From assembly GCA_052078155.1 (NCBI GenBank), contig JBQJBP010000003.1, forward strand, positions 124,001-188,000: DNA of 64,000 bases. The letters are read 5' to 3'. The notes below the pieces were generated by a model that made no database searches, was not told where the DNA came from, and saw only the letters and a program-made list of their open reading frames with translations. Source of the DNA: CAXBMB01 sp052078155 (GTDB lineage: Bacteria; Pseudomonadota; Alphaproteobacteria; Kiloniellales; DSM-21159). Position 1 is the first letter of the stretch, and each line of letters begins with the position of its first letter. A program made the translations under genes and the position numbers. Below are positions 1-8,081 of the stretch, one piece after another.

Positions 1-1015
1 AGGGCACAGACCAGTCGGCAGAGTCCGCCCACTGGCACAGCCCGGTCAGGTCCTGCCGCAACCGTTCAATACGCTGGCTCTGCTCCGGATCCTCCACAGA
101 CCATTCATGAATGTGCTGCAACGCAGAGGGCAGCAGGGTCTTAAAAGCCGTCAGGGTTCCGGGCTGGAGTTTTTCCAGCGTGCGAACGCGGGTCAGCGCC
201 TCTTCACGCGCCTGAACCCACTTGTGTATCAGGATGGGGTGTTTCAGCAGGAACGGGGCCATGCCCAGCCCCGTAGAGTTACCAATACCCAGATGGTTCT
301 TCAGGTCGTCATCCAGCGCCACGGCCTGATCGCCTCCGCGGGCTCTGGCCACATGATCCACCAGCTCCAGCGTGAACCAGCGGAAGAGATAGACCGCCAG
401 CATCTCAATCTGAAAGGCGCCCATGACTTCAGGGCGGTCAGATGTACGTGCCCGGTCCGCACAGCCGAACTTGCCGCTGCCGTATACAGCGGTTGTGCGC
501 ATCAGATAGCCCACGGAAGTGACCAGCTCCACCGAGGGCTGACGACCTTCCGCCAGACTGGAAACAATGTGCTCGAAAAGCCGCAGGCTCTTGTTCGCCC
601 GGGCGACGCAGAGTTCGCTGGCCCGAAAGCGCCCGGCTTCCTGCCTGGGCGAGTTTTCCGCCAGCCGCTGCAAATCCGCTTCTTCGGGAATGCCGTCAAA
701 GAGATTGAAAGTGGCATCCCAGGCTTCGGCGATCACCCGGTCTGTGCGCTCTTCGGGAGCCAGGGGCTGGGTAAAAACGACCAGGGAGTAGCAGCGCTGC
801 GGCGTGTGCACACACAGAACCGACCGGCCGTAGCCCTCCGCATCCAGATCAAAAAGTCTCTTTTCAAACCGCCAGTTTTCCCGGCTCATCCGCCGAATGA
901 GACTGCGCATAAAGCTCAGCCGGGTCTGAAAAGCGGAGCCCATGCGGGCCAGCCTCATGACCTCTGACGGAGGACGGCCCTCAGTCTTCAAGGCGGCCAG
1001 CGCTGGCGCAGTCAT
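1..1015 (-). CDS. Conserved-looking protein of unknown function, partial (runs off the left edge)
   Basis: An open reading frame runs without a stop from an ATG at 1015 to the window edge, at least 338 codons. Its ATG overlaps the TGA of the dipeptidase-like gene (ATGA at 1015-1012), so the two are probably translationally coupled in one operon with the aldehyde dehydrogenase. I recognise no domain, signal peptide or membrane segment. The protein looks soluble, rich in Arg, Leu and Glu, with motif-like stretches such as TTAVYGSGKFG and NSTGLGMAPFL that resemble conserved sites. Codon use matches the neighbours. The opposite-strand reading frames here are shadows. A role in peptide or amino-acid catabolism is inferred only from context. 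Confidence 0.75.
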   Translation of the reverse strand, partial: MTAPALAALKTEGRPPSEVMRLARMGSAFQTRLSFMRSLIRRMSRENWRFEKRLFDLDAEGYGRSVLCVHTPQRCYSLVVFTQPLAPEERTDRVIAEAWDATFNLFDGIPEEADLQRLAENSPRQEAGRFRASELCVARANKSLRLFEHIVSSLAEGRQPSVELVTSVGYLMRTTAVYGSGKFGCADRARTSDRPEVMGAFQIEMLAVYLFRWFTLELVDHVARARGGDQAVALDDDLKNHLGIGNSTGLGMAPFLLKHPILIHKWVQAREEALTRVRTLEKLQPGTLTAFKTLLPSALQHIHEWSVEDPEQSQRIERLRQDLTGLCQWADSADWSVP

Positions 1016-2019
1016 TGCCCGGCTCCCGCAGCAGGTCCAAAGGACAGCTCAAAGAAGTTCAGCCAGTTTTCTCCGGCAATCCTGGCCACCTCATCTTTGG
1101 AAAAACCAACTTCGCCTAAGCCTTCAAGGATGTTGGCAAAACCCAGATTGTTTTCGAACCAGGGCGGTTGCGCGGGAAAGTTCGCCTGAGCGGCAGAGCC
1201 TTCGCCATAGTCACGATCACGGGTCCAGGTGCCGTTGCGCATCCACTCAACCACCGAATTGGGCTGATTCTGGCAAAGATCACTGCCGAACCCGACATGT
1301 TCCACCCCCATCAGGTCGACCGTTCGCGCCACCATGGCGCAAAAATCCTCCAGACTGCAGTCCGATTTGTTGTTCAGGTGATGAGGATAGAGGGACAGCC
1401 CCAGCATACCGCCACTTTCAGACAGGGCTTTCAAAACCTTGTCAGATTTGTTGCGCAGAGCCGGATGCCAGGCTGCTGGATTGGCATGGGTAATGGCGAT
1501 GGGGCGTTCCGACAGTTCTATGGCTTCCAGGGTAGAGCGTTCAGCAGAATGGCTCATGTCGATCACCAGTCCCACCCGGTTCATCTCCCTGATCACCTGA
1601 CGGCCCATGCGGGTGATGCCGGGATCTTCTGCTTCATAGCAGCCCGTCGCCAGCAGGCTTTGGTTGTTGTAGGACAACTGCATGAAGCGGGCGCCCAGCT
1701 GGTGACAGATTTCCACCAGGCCGATGTCATCTTCAATGGGTGAGCAATTCTGGAACCCGAAGATAATCGCCGTGCGTCCCTGGCTGTGGGCCTGGCGAAC
1801 ATCAGCGGCGCTGCGTCCCGGAACGATGAGATCCGGATAGGCCTCAAACCGGCGGTTCCAGGCTGCAATGTTCTCTACGGTTTCCCGAAAATCTTCATGA
1901 TAGCAAATGGTCACATGGACAGCGGCCACACCGGCCCGGTTCATCTCCTCAAAGATCTCCCGGGACCAGTTGGCATACTGCAGACCATCAACAAGCAAGA
2001 TTTTCTCGCGCATTCCCAA
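1012..2019 (-). CDS. Membrane dipeptidase-like protein (peptidase M19 family), metal site altered
   Basis: 335 residues, close to the usual M19 length. The fold signature is visible: DMSH near residue 180, THANP shortly after, and FGSDL near the C-terminal third, which correspond to the two zinc-binding His and the active-site Asp of the family. The N-terminal HxD metal motif of typical renal dipeptidases is replaced by DGLQYAN, and the bridging-Glu region reads GFQNCSP, so part of the binuclear site seems missing. It lies 4 bp after the aldehyde dehydrogenase and overlaps the next gene by 4 bp, so it is in the middle of an operon. Family assignment is solid; dipeptidase activity is an assumption, and another amide hydrolysis is possible. 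Confidence 0.85.
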   Translation of the reverse strand: MGMREKILLVDGLQYANWSREIFEEMNRAGVAAVHVTICYHEDFRETVENIAAWNRRFEAYPDLIVPGRSAADVRQAHSQGRTAIIFGFQNCSPIEDDIGLVEICHQLGARFMQLSYNNQSLLATGCYEAEDPGITRMGRQVIREMNRVGLVIDMSHSAERSTLEAIELSERPIAITHANPAAWHPALRNKSDKVLKALSESGGMLGLSLYPHHLNNKSDCSLEDFCAMVARTVDLMGVEHVGFGSDLCQNQPNSVVEWMRNGTWTRDRDYGEGSAAQANFPAQPPWFENNLGFANILEGLGEVGFSKDEVARIAGENWLNFFELSFGPAAGAGQ

Positions 2020-2023
2020 TTCC

Positions 2024-3475
2024 TCAGTTCGGCTCTCCGGCCCGGATGTAGGAGGTTTTTACCTGAGTATAGAACTCAATGGCATAGCGTCCTTGCTCGC
2101 GTGAGCCAAAACTGGAGTTTTTCCGCCCACCGAAGGGCACATGATAGTCCGTCCCGGCCGTGGGCAGGTTGACCATGACACAGCCTGTTTCGGCTTCCTG
2201 GCGGAAGGCGGTCGCCCGCGCCAGAGAGTTGGTAACAATGCCGGCTGTCAGGCCGTAATCGGTATCATTGGTCACTGCCAGCGCTTCGTCGAAAGAGCCA
2301 ACCTTGATCACACAGGCCATGGGGCCGAACATTTCTTCCCGGTTCACCCGCATGTCATTGGATCCGCCCACCAACAGAGCGGGGGCCATGTAGTACCCTT
2401 GCGCCGACAACTCCAGCCGTTGACCTCCAAAGGCCAGCTCACAGCCCTCCTGCCGTGCCAGGTCCAGGTAGTCCAGGTTGGACTGCAGCTGACCGGCAGA
2501 CGCAACGGGCCCCATCTGACAGCCCTCTTCCAGCGCATGGGCCACTTTCAGGTCGCGGGTGGCCGCCAACATGCGGTCCACAAAGACGTCATGAACCGCC
2601 TCATGCACGATCACCCGGGAAGAGGCCGTGCATTTCTGTCCGGTGCCACCGTAGGCTCCGTTCACGGCCGCAGCCACCGCGATATCCAGATCTGCATCGT
2701 CCATCACGACCAGCGCGTTCTTGGATCCCAGCTCCAGCTGAAACTTTGTGAGGTTTCCGGCGGCGGCCTGGGCAATGCCACGGCCAACGTCGTAAGAACC
2801 GGTGAAGGTGATGGCATCCACGGTGGCACTTTCGACCAAAGGCGCCCCCACAGCCTGACCGCTGCCCATGACAAGATTAAACAGGCCCGGCGGAATGTCC
2901 TGGCGGGAGATGATTTCCGTCAGGGCCCAGGCGCTGGCCGGTGTCAGATTGGCTGGTTTCCAGATTACCGCGTTGCCGTACGCCAGTGCCGGAGCGATTT
3001 TCCAGCTGGCTGTTGCTATGGGAAAGTTCCAGGGCGAAATAACGGCCACCACCCCCATGGGGTCACGCCGGACATCCACCTCCACACCCGGGCGCACGGA
3101 GTCAGCCGTATCCCCGAACTGTCCCAGAACCTCAGCCGCGAAGTAGGTAAAAAACTGGCCCGAACGATAGACTTCGCCAACCCCTTCTGCCCGCGGCTTA
3201 CCCTCTTCACGGGCCAACAACTCGCCCAGCTCTGCCGAGCGGGCCATCAGCTCTTCGCCAATGTTCTTAAGCACCTGCTGGCGCTTCTCCAGGCCAGCTT
3301 TCCACCAGACCCGTTGCGCAGACCGGGCCGCAGCAAGGGCGTCATCCAACTGACCAGCCGTCGCCTGGGCATAGCTGCCAACAACATCAGACAGGTCAGA
3401 CGGGTTGATGTTGTCGACCAGACTATCGCCAGCCACCCAGTCACCGGCAACATAGTTTTTGAAAATCTCAGACAC
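2024..3475 (-). CDS. NAD(P)-dependent aldehyde dehydrogenase, 2-oxoglutarate-semialdehyde type likely
   Basis: 483 residues, full family length. Visible motifs are ISPWNFP with the catalytic Asn near 150, the NAD(P)-binding FTGS near 224, the general-base Glu in LELGSKN (about 248) and the nucleophile Cys in GQKCTASS (about 282). The LELGSKN plus DADLD stretch is typical of 2-oxoglutarate semialdehyde dehydrogenases, which finish hydroxyproline, arabinose and glucarate breakdown, but the true substrate cannot be read. It is the first gene of an operon with the dipeptidase-like protein and the unknown protein, and is divergent from a LysR regulator with a clear operator-like palindrome between them, so it is probably that regulator's target. 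Confidence 0.9.
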   Translation of the reverse strand: MSEIFKNYVAGDWVAGDSLVDNINPSDLSDVVGSYAQATAGQLDDALAAARSAQRVWWKAGLEKRQQVLKNIGEELMARSAELGELLAREEGKPRAEGVGEVYRSGQFFTYFAAEVLGQFGDTADSVRPGVEVDVRRDPMGVVAVISPWNFPIATASWKIAPALAYGNAVIWKPANLTPASAWALTEIISRQDIPPGLFNLVMGSGQAVGAPLVESATVDAITFTGSYDVGRGIAQAAAGNLTKFQLELGSKNALVVMDDADLDIAVAAAVNGAYGGTGQKCTASSRVIVHEAVHDVFVDRMLAATRDLKVAHALEEGCQMGPVASAGQLQSNLDYLDLARQEGCELAFGGQRLELSAQGYYMAPALLVGGSNDMRVNREEMFGPMACVIKVGSFDEALAVTNDTDYGLTAGIVTNSLARATAFRQEAETGCVMVNLPTAGTDYHVPFGGRKNSSFGSREQGRYAIEFYTQVKTSYIRAGEPN

Positions 3476-3578
3476 CTAAAGGGCCTCCGTTGAACCAAGC
3501 AGTCAGGCCCGGACGACCGGGCTGTGTTTGACCTAAAGGGAGCGGATGCCTTCATTTTCATCAATCAAAAATTAATGT

Positions 3579-3597
3579 AGATAATTTCAAATTTTCT
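3579..3597. promoter_or_regulatory. LysR-type operator candidate
   Basis: AGATAATTT-C-AAATTTTCT, a 9+1+9 palindrome with one mismatch, in the divergent region between the aldehyde dehydrogenase operon and the LysR gene. It ends 14 bp before the LysR start, as expected for autoregulation, and is about 105 bp from the aldehyde dehydrogenase start. It has the same geometry and nearly the same sequence as the palindrome at 24153-24173 beside another LysR gene. Confidence 0.6.
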
Positions 3598-3611
3598 GAA
3601 ATAATGCCGAG

Positions 3612-4517
3612 ATGGAATTTAAGCTCTCTCTCCTGCGTGTGTTTGTTGCCGTCGCTGAAACAGGCAACATACAGGACGCTGCCGACCGGGTCGGCAGATC
3701 TCCCTCTGCCGTGTCCATGAGTCTGAAACAGGTGGAGGAGATCGTCGGTGGTCCCCTCTTTGAAAGCGACCGCAAGAATGGCCTGACCGAACTGGGGCGC
3801 TATCTGCTGCAGACGGCGCAGGGTCAGCTGACGGCACTGGATCGCTCAATGGAATCGATCAGGGCCTTTGCCAAGGGGGAGATCGGACGGGTGGAGGTGG
3901 CCTGTGTCCCCTCGGTGGCCACGCAGCTGATGCCAACAGTCATCCGGCGCTTTCAGGAGCAGTGGCGCGGGGTCGAGCTGGACATACGGGACATCGATAC
4001 CATGGCTGTGGTCCGGGCCATTGAACGGGGAACGGTGGAACTGGGCATCGCCGGGCGTCCGCGCACAGGCGCAGTGACCTTTCAGCCGCTTTTTACAGAT
4101 CAGCTGGTTCTGGCCTGCCCACAAAACCACCCTCTGGCCAGGTCAGACACAGCTGTTGGCTGGGCGGAGATTGATCCGGTCGACTTCATCGCCAATGGCA
4201 TTACGGCTGTATCCGACATTGCCGAGGTACAGGCCCTGAATGGCGGGGCAAAGCTGATGGTGCGCAACACCACGTCACTCATTGCCATGGTCAGCGCCAA
4301 TGTTGGTCTGACCATCCTGCCGGAACTGGCGCTGGCAACCCCGGCACCCGGTGTTCACAGTCGGCCTCTGAGCAACCAGCAAAGCAGGCGGGAAGTGGGG
4401 GTGATACGCAAAACCGAAAGCGCGCTTTCCCCCGCCGCCAGAGCTTTCCTTCAGGTGTTCAATGATGTTCTGAAAGACCGCATGACCCGCAGGGATGGCG
4501 GTTTGCTCAGTCTTTAA
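3612..4517 (+). CDS. LysR-family transcriptional regulator
   Basis: 301 residues. The N-terminal winged helix-turn-helix spans about residues 3-62 (AADRVGRSPSAVSMSLKQVE is the helix-turn-helix). A LysR substrate-binding domain follows from about 88, with the usual VEVACVPSVA opening strand. The gene is divergent from the aldehyde dehydrogenase operon and sits just behind a palindromic LysR-type box, so it probably senses a substrate of that operon, perhaps a peptide or amino-acid breakdown product. It converges with the gamma-glutamyltransferase-like gene across only 21 bp. The effector is unknown. Confidence 0.92.
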   Translation: MEFKLSLLRVFVAVAETGNIQDAADRVGRSPSAVSMSLKQVEEIVGGPLFESDRKNGLTELGRYLLQTAQGQLTALDRSMESIRAFAKGEIGRVEVACVPSVATQLMPTVIRRFQEQWRGVELDIRDIDTMAVVRAIERGTVELGIAGRPRTGAVTFQPLFTDQLVLACPQNHPLARSDTAVGWAEIDPVDFIANGITAVSDIAEVQALNGGAKLMVRNTTSLIAMVSANVGLTILPELALATPAPGVHSRPLSNQQSRREVGVIRKTESALSPAARAFLQVFNDVLKDRMTRRDGGLLSL

Positions 4518-4538
4518 CCAACCTACAGGCCCAACAGA

Positions 4539-6173
4539 TCAGACAGGAATGGCTGCACCGTCCCGGCGGGAGTCAGCGGCCCCGCCCAGGGCACCGCTGT
4601 CCACATCCCGGCTGATGGCATGCATGCCGCCGCAGTACATGTAGAAGGGCTCCACTGACTGCACATCATGGCCGCGTCGCCTGAGTTCTTCGACCACCGG
4701 TGCTTCAATGCGGGATTCCAGATCAACACGCGCCCCGTTCCACAGTCGGGCCCTGGGGGCATCAATGGCAGCCTGCAAATCCAGACCATAGTCCATCAGA
4801 TGCACCATGGCCTGAGACTGGGTCTGCAGGATGCCGTAGCTGCCGGGGGTGCCCAAAGCCAGGTGGGGTTTGCCGTCTTTCAGGGACAGCGAGGGCGCCA
4901 GGCACATGGCAAAACGCTGACCGCCTTTCAGGCAGTTGGGGGAGGCAGGGTTCAGGTCCCCCCAGTTCATGAAGTTGTTCATGCAGACCCCTGTGCCGGG
5001 GATCACCACGCCAGATCCGAACATGGACCCCAGGCTTTGGGTCAGACAGACCATGTTGCCGTCTTTGTCGACAGCGGAAAAGGAGGTGGTGTGTTCCTTG
5101 CCGAACGCGCCCGGCATCACCTCTCCAACAGGCAGATCACTGCCGCTGAGGGGGCCACTGCCATACTGTTCCGTTCGTCCCAGGATGGGCGCGGGATCCA
5201 GCAAACGGGCGCGCAACGGATCGACCAGGTTTTCAGTCAGCAATTCCTCGGCCCGCTCTGGCGTGCAGCGGTTGTTGGCGATGCGGGTTTCCGCAGCCAG
5301 CCGCACGGCCCGGAAAACCCGGTCCAGATGGTCGGCAGAAAGGTGGTCAAGTCCGCTGAAATCAAGACCTTCCAAAACGCGCAGGGTCAGCAGGAACTGG
5401 AAGGATTCAGCCGGCGGGGGCGGCACATGAATGTCCAGTCCGCGATAGGAGGCGACTGTCGGTGGTTCCCAGAAAGGCTGAACAGCCTCCAGATCCGCCA
5501 TGGTCATGCAACCGCCCAGCTTTTGCAGATGGGCGATCATCTTCTGCCCCAGAGGCCCGCCATAGAGATAGCCCGGGCCTTCACTGGCGATGGCTGACAG
5601 GGTCTCGGCCAGTTCCGGTTGGCGGAAAATGCGGTTGATTTCCCCCTCGCCGCTGCCGGTCACGTAGAGATCGTGCCATTCCGGCTGCATGGAACGGGCC
5701 AGTCCCGTCTTCATCATGTTGCGGTAAAAACGGGAGAGCGGAAATCCGTCGCGGGCATAGCCGATGGCAGGCGCAAAAATCTCACTGAGAGGTTTGCTGC
5801 CCAGCTCCGACACCAGATAACACCAGCCAGCCAGGTTGCCCGGCACGCCACTGGCATTGGCCCCGTCGAGGATCTCTGATTGCGTCAGTTGACCAGCATC
5901 GAAGTTCCGGGGGACAGGCGGATGAAAATCCAGCGTGCGGACCTGTCCGTCTTTGGCACTGTAAAGGGTTGCCATCCCCAGACCGGACAGCCCGGACATG
6001 AAAGGTTCAACCACGTTCAAGGCAGCCGCCACCGCCGCAATGGCATCAAAGGCATTGCCACCGGCAGCCAGCATCTTCGCACCGGCCTGAGATGCCAGCG
6101 GGTGAGCCGAAGTCACCATGCCATTGACGGACCTGACCGTTGGCCGCCCGTGCGAGTAAACTTGAACTGTCAT
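4539..6173 (-). CDS. Gamma-glutamyltransferase family protein (Ntn hydrolase)
   Basis: About 544 residues from the ATG at 6173. This ATG is preferred over an upstream GTG at 6194 because a purine-rich GGGGACGGGG precedes it. The family N-terminus (MVTSAHPLAS, GGNAFDAIAA) and the autoprocessing/catalytic Thr in EHTTSFSAVD (about residue 362) are present, followed by MNNFM, the oxyanion region and a C-terminal GSYGILQTQ. GGT enzymes cleave gamma-glutamyl bonds of glutathione and similar compounds, or acylated compounds in the acylase branch. No signal peptide is evident, so it may be a cytoplasmic GGT-like acylase rather than classical periplasmic GGT. The neighbours are peptide and amino-acid genes. 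Confidence 0.88.
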   Translation of the reverse strand: MTVQVYSHGRPTVRSVNGMVTSAHPLASQAGAKMLAAGGNAFDAIAAVAAALNVVEPFMSGLSGLGMATLYSAKDGQVRTLDFHPPVPRNFDAGQLTQSEILDGANASGVPGNLAGWCYLVSELGSKPLSEIFAPAIGYARDGFPLSRFYRNMMKTGLARSMQPEWHDLYVTGSGEGEINRIFRQPELAETLSAIASEGPGYLYGGPLGQKMIAHLQKLGGCMTMADLEAVQPFWEPPTVASYRGLDIHVPPPPAESFQFLLTLRVLEGLDFSGLDHLSADHLDRVFRAVRLAAETRIANNRCTPERAEELLTENLVDPLRARLLDPAPILGRTEQYGSGPLSGSDLPVGEVMPGAFGKEHTTSFSAVDKDGNMVCLTQSLGSMFGSGVVIPGTGVCMNNFMNWGDLNPASPNCLKGGQRFAMCLAPSLSLKDGKPHLALGTPGSYGILQTQSQAMVHLMDYGLDLQAAIDAPRARLWNGARVDLESRIEAPVVEELRRRGHDVQSVEPFYMYCGGMHAISRDVDSGALGGAADSRRDGAAIPV

Positions 6174-6260
6174 CCAGAAAAACCCCGTCCCCACCAGTTT
6201 GAAATCAATGTCGTGTGAAATGTTGGAATCACAAAAACTCAGCCATCCATCAGGTCACCT

Positions 6261-6398
6261 CAGAGTCTTATCGTCTTATTCGGAATCACGAGATGTTCTC
6301 AAACAAGACGGGAACAAACCTTTTTTCAACCTGTTAGAGGGTGAGTCACGACTGAAGCGGAGCGCAAGGGGCTTCGACTTCAGTCAGTCACAGTCTAG
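6261..6398 (+). repeat. Dispersed 140-bp structured element, diverged copy
   Basis: 138 bp, alignable end to end with the better copies (for example 42081-42220): CAGAGTC start, GGAATCAC, the TTTTTTCAAC loop, GTTAGAGGGTGAGTCACG, and a CTAG end. It is clearly older or more mutated than the others, yet its length and the third hairpin (GAAGC...GCTTC) are kept. It fills much of the 474-bp gap before the DddP gene. The rest of that gap (6174-6260 and 6399-6647) shows nothing I can name beyond a probable promoter. Confidence 0.65.
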
Positions 6399-6647
6399 GC
6401 GAGCCCTCTCTCTCAGACTATTGAAATCACGGAACAGAACAGCGCCGAAAACCTCAAGACCCTGCCATTTCTTTGCGGCTCAGACGCGCGGGAGAACAAG
6501 AATTCTGCTTAAAAGGGATCGCCGACAGCTTGGCATTGGCCATAAGATTACCGTCAAAGTTGGCAAGACGATTTCCCGAGATCTCTCAATACCTCCCAAG
6601 GACCTCCCAGGTGCCTACCAAGGCCCATCAGAACAAAGGCACAGGCC

Positions 6648-7940
6648 ATGACAGAGTCACAAAACAGGGACGGACAGCTGCGGGCCGGGCGTCGGGCGGT
6701 CAGTAAACCCAAAGCTGTCCAGCACGGTGCCATGGCCTACAGCGATCCGCCGACGGATCTGGATCAGGTGCGTCTTTACCGTCTGAACCGCTTACGCCAG
6801 CTGCTGGCGGCCCATGACTACGCAGGCCTCTTGCTTTTTGACCCGCTTAACACCCGCTACGCCTGTGACGCCACCAACATGCAGCTGTGGTGTACCCACT
6901 ACGAAACCCGCTGTGTCCTTGTCATGACCGACGGTCCGGTGGTGCTGTTTGACTATGCCCACCACCCGCATCTTGCTGAAGGACTTCCAACGGTGGACGA
7001 CTACCGGGTGATGGAGGTCTTCTACTACTTTGCCGCCGGCCCGCACGCTCAGGTTCAGGCTGGAAAGTTCGGCAAACAGATCTGTGACGTGATGACCCAC
7101 CATGGGGGAAGCAACAGACGACTTGCCGTAGACCGCCTTTCCCATCTGGGCAGCGATGCCTTGCGGGCCGAGGGACTGGAACTGTTTGACGGGCAGGCAA
7201 TCACAGAACGGGCGCGGGCCATAAAGTCACCCGGCGAAGTCACCCTGATGAAAGCCTGCATTGATGTCTGTCAGGCGGGGATGCAGGCCATGCAGCAGGC
7301 TCTGGAACCCGGCATTACTGAAAACGCCCTTTGGGCAAAACTGCATGAGTGCAACATCGCCAACGGGGGCGAGTGGATTGAAACCCGGTTGCTGACCTCC
7401 GGTCCCCGAACCAATCCCTGGTTCTACGAATGCTCAAACCGCACAATCGAAGCCGGAGATCTTGTCTGCTTCGATACCGACATGATCGGCCCCTACGGCT
7501 ATTGCGCAGATATCTCCCGGGCCTGGCTGTGTGGAAGCAGCCCAACAGCAGAACAAAAGCGCCTCTACAACCTGGCCTATGACCAGCTGCAACACGACAT
7601 AGCCTTGCTGAAACCAGGTCGAAGTTTCCGCGAAATCAGTGAAAACTGCTGGCCCATTCCGCCGGAATTTCAGGTGAACCGCTACGGCTGCATGGTTCAC
7701 GGCGTAGGCCTGGCCGATGAATGGCCAAGCATACCCTATTCCCAGGATTTCACAGACTACGGCTACGATGGTGAACTTCAGCCGGGCATGACGCTCAGCG
7801 TGGAATCTTACATCGGGGCGGAAGGTGGACGCGAGGGTGTCAAGCTGGAGGACATGGTTCTGATCACAGACAGTGGCTGCGAGCGGCTGTCCACCTACCC
7901 GTTTGAAGCAGAGTTGCTAGAGTATGATCGGTTCGGTTAA
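6648..7940 (+). CDS. dddP: DMSP lyase DddP (M24 metallopeptidase fold)
   Basis: 430 residues with the creatinase/prolidase fold. The metal ligands are visible as D276 and D278 (FDTDMIGPYG), D288 (CADIS), H351 (HGVGLADEW), E386 (VESYIG) and E401 (LEDMV). Their spacing (2, 10, 63, 35, 15) is almost that of the published DddP ligands of Roseovarius (295, 297, 307, 371, 406, 421). DddP splits dimethylsulfoniopropionate into dimethyl sulfide and acrylate in the cytoplasm of marine bacteria. No DMSP transporter or acrylate gene lies alongside, and the neighbours are peptide-metabolism genes, so a DddP-like peptidase remains possible. The ATG at 6648 has only a weak ribosome site; M29 is an alternative. 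Confidence 0.75.
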   Translation: MTESQNRDGQLRAGRRAVSKPKAVQHGAMAYSDPPTDLDQVRLYRLNRLRQLLAAHDYAGLLLFDPLNTRYACDATNMQLWCTHYETRCVLVMTDGPVVLFDYAHHPHLAEGLPTVDDYRVMEVFYYFAAGPHAQVQAGKFGKQICDVMTHHGGSNRRLAVDRLSHLGSDALRAEGLELFDGQAITERARAIKSPGEVTLMKACIDVCQAGMQAMQQALEPGITENALWAKLHECNIANGGEWIETRLLTSGPRTNPWFYECSNRTIEAGDLVCFDTDMIGPYGYCADISRAWLCGSSPTAEQKRLYNLAYDQLQHDIALLKPGRSFREISENCWPIPPEFQVNRYGCMVHGVGLADEWPSIPYSQDFTDYGYDGELQPGMTLSVESYIGAEGGREGVKLEDMVLITDSGCERLSTYPFEAELLEYDRFG

Positions 7941-8081
7941 AGGCGATTTATGCCGGAAACCAATCCGTAAATCATCTACTGGAACACCGGGAAAAATCAA
8001 ATTGCTCTGAGCATCCCCAGGTCGCGGGCCCACTTGAAAGGCATTGATGCCAGATAGATGGTTTCTTGGTTGGATAAGTGA

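Noticed and set aside
107..967. Plus-strand open frame of 286 codons at the left edge
   Set aside because: It is the shadow of the open minus-strand gene 1015-1, which couples to the dipeptidase-like gene by ATGA; the plus frame has an odd His/Gln/Arg-rich composition and no known domain.
2141..3493. 450-codon plus-strand frame over the aldehyde dehydrogenase
   Set aside because: The minus strand has an aldehyde dehydrogenase with complete catalytic motifs; the plus frame is its antisense shadow.
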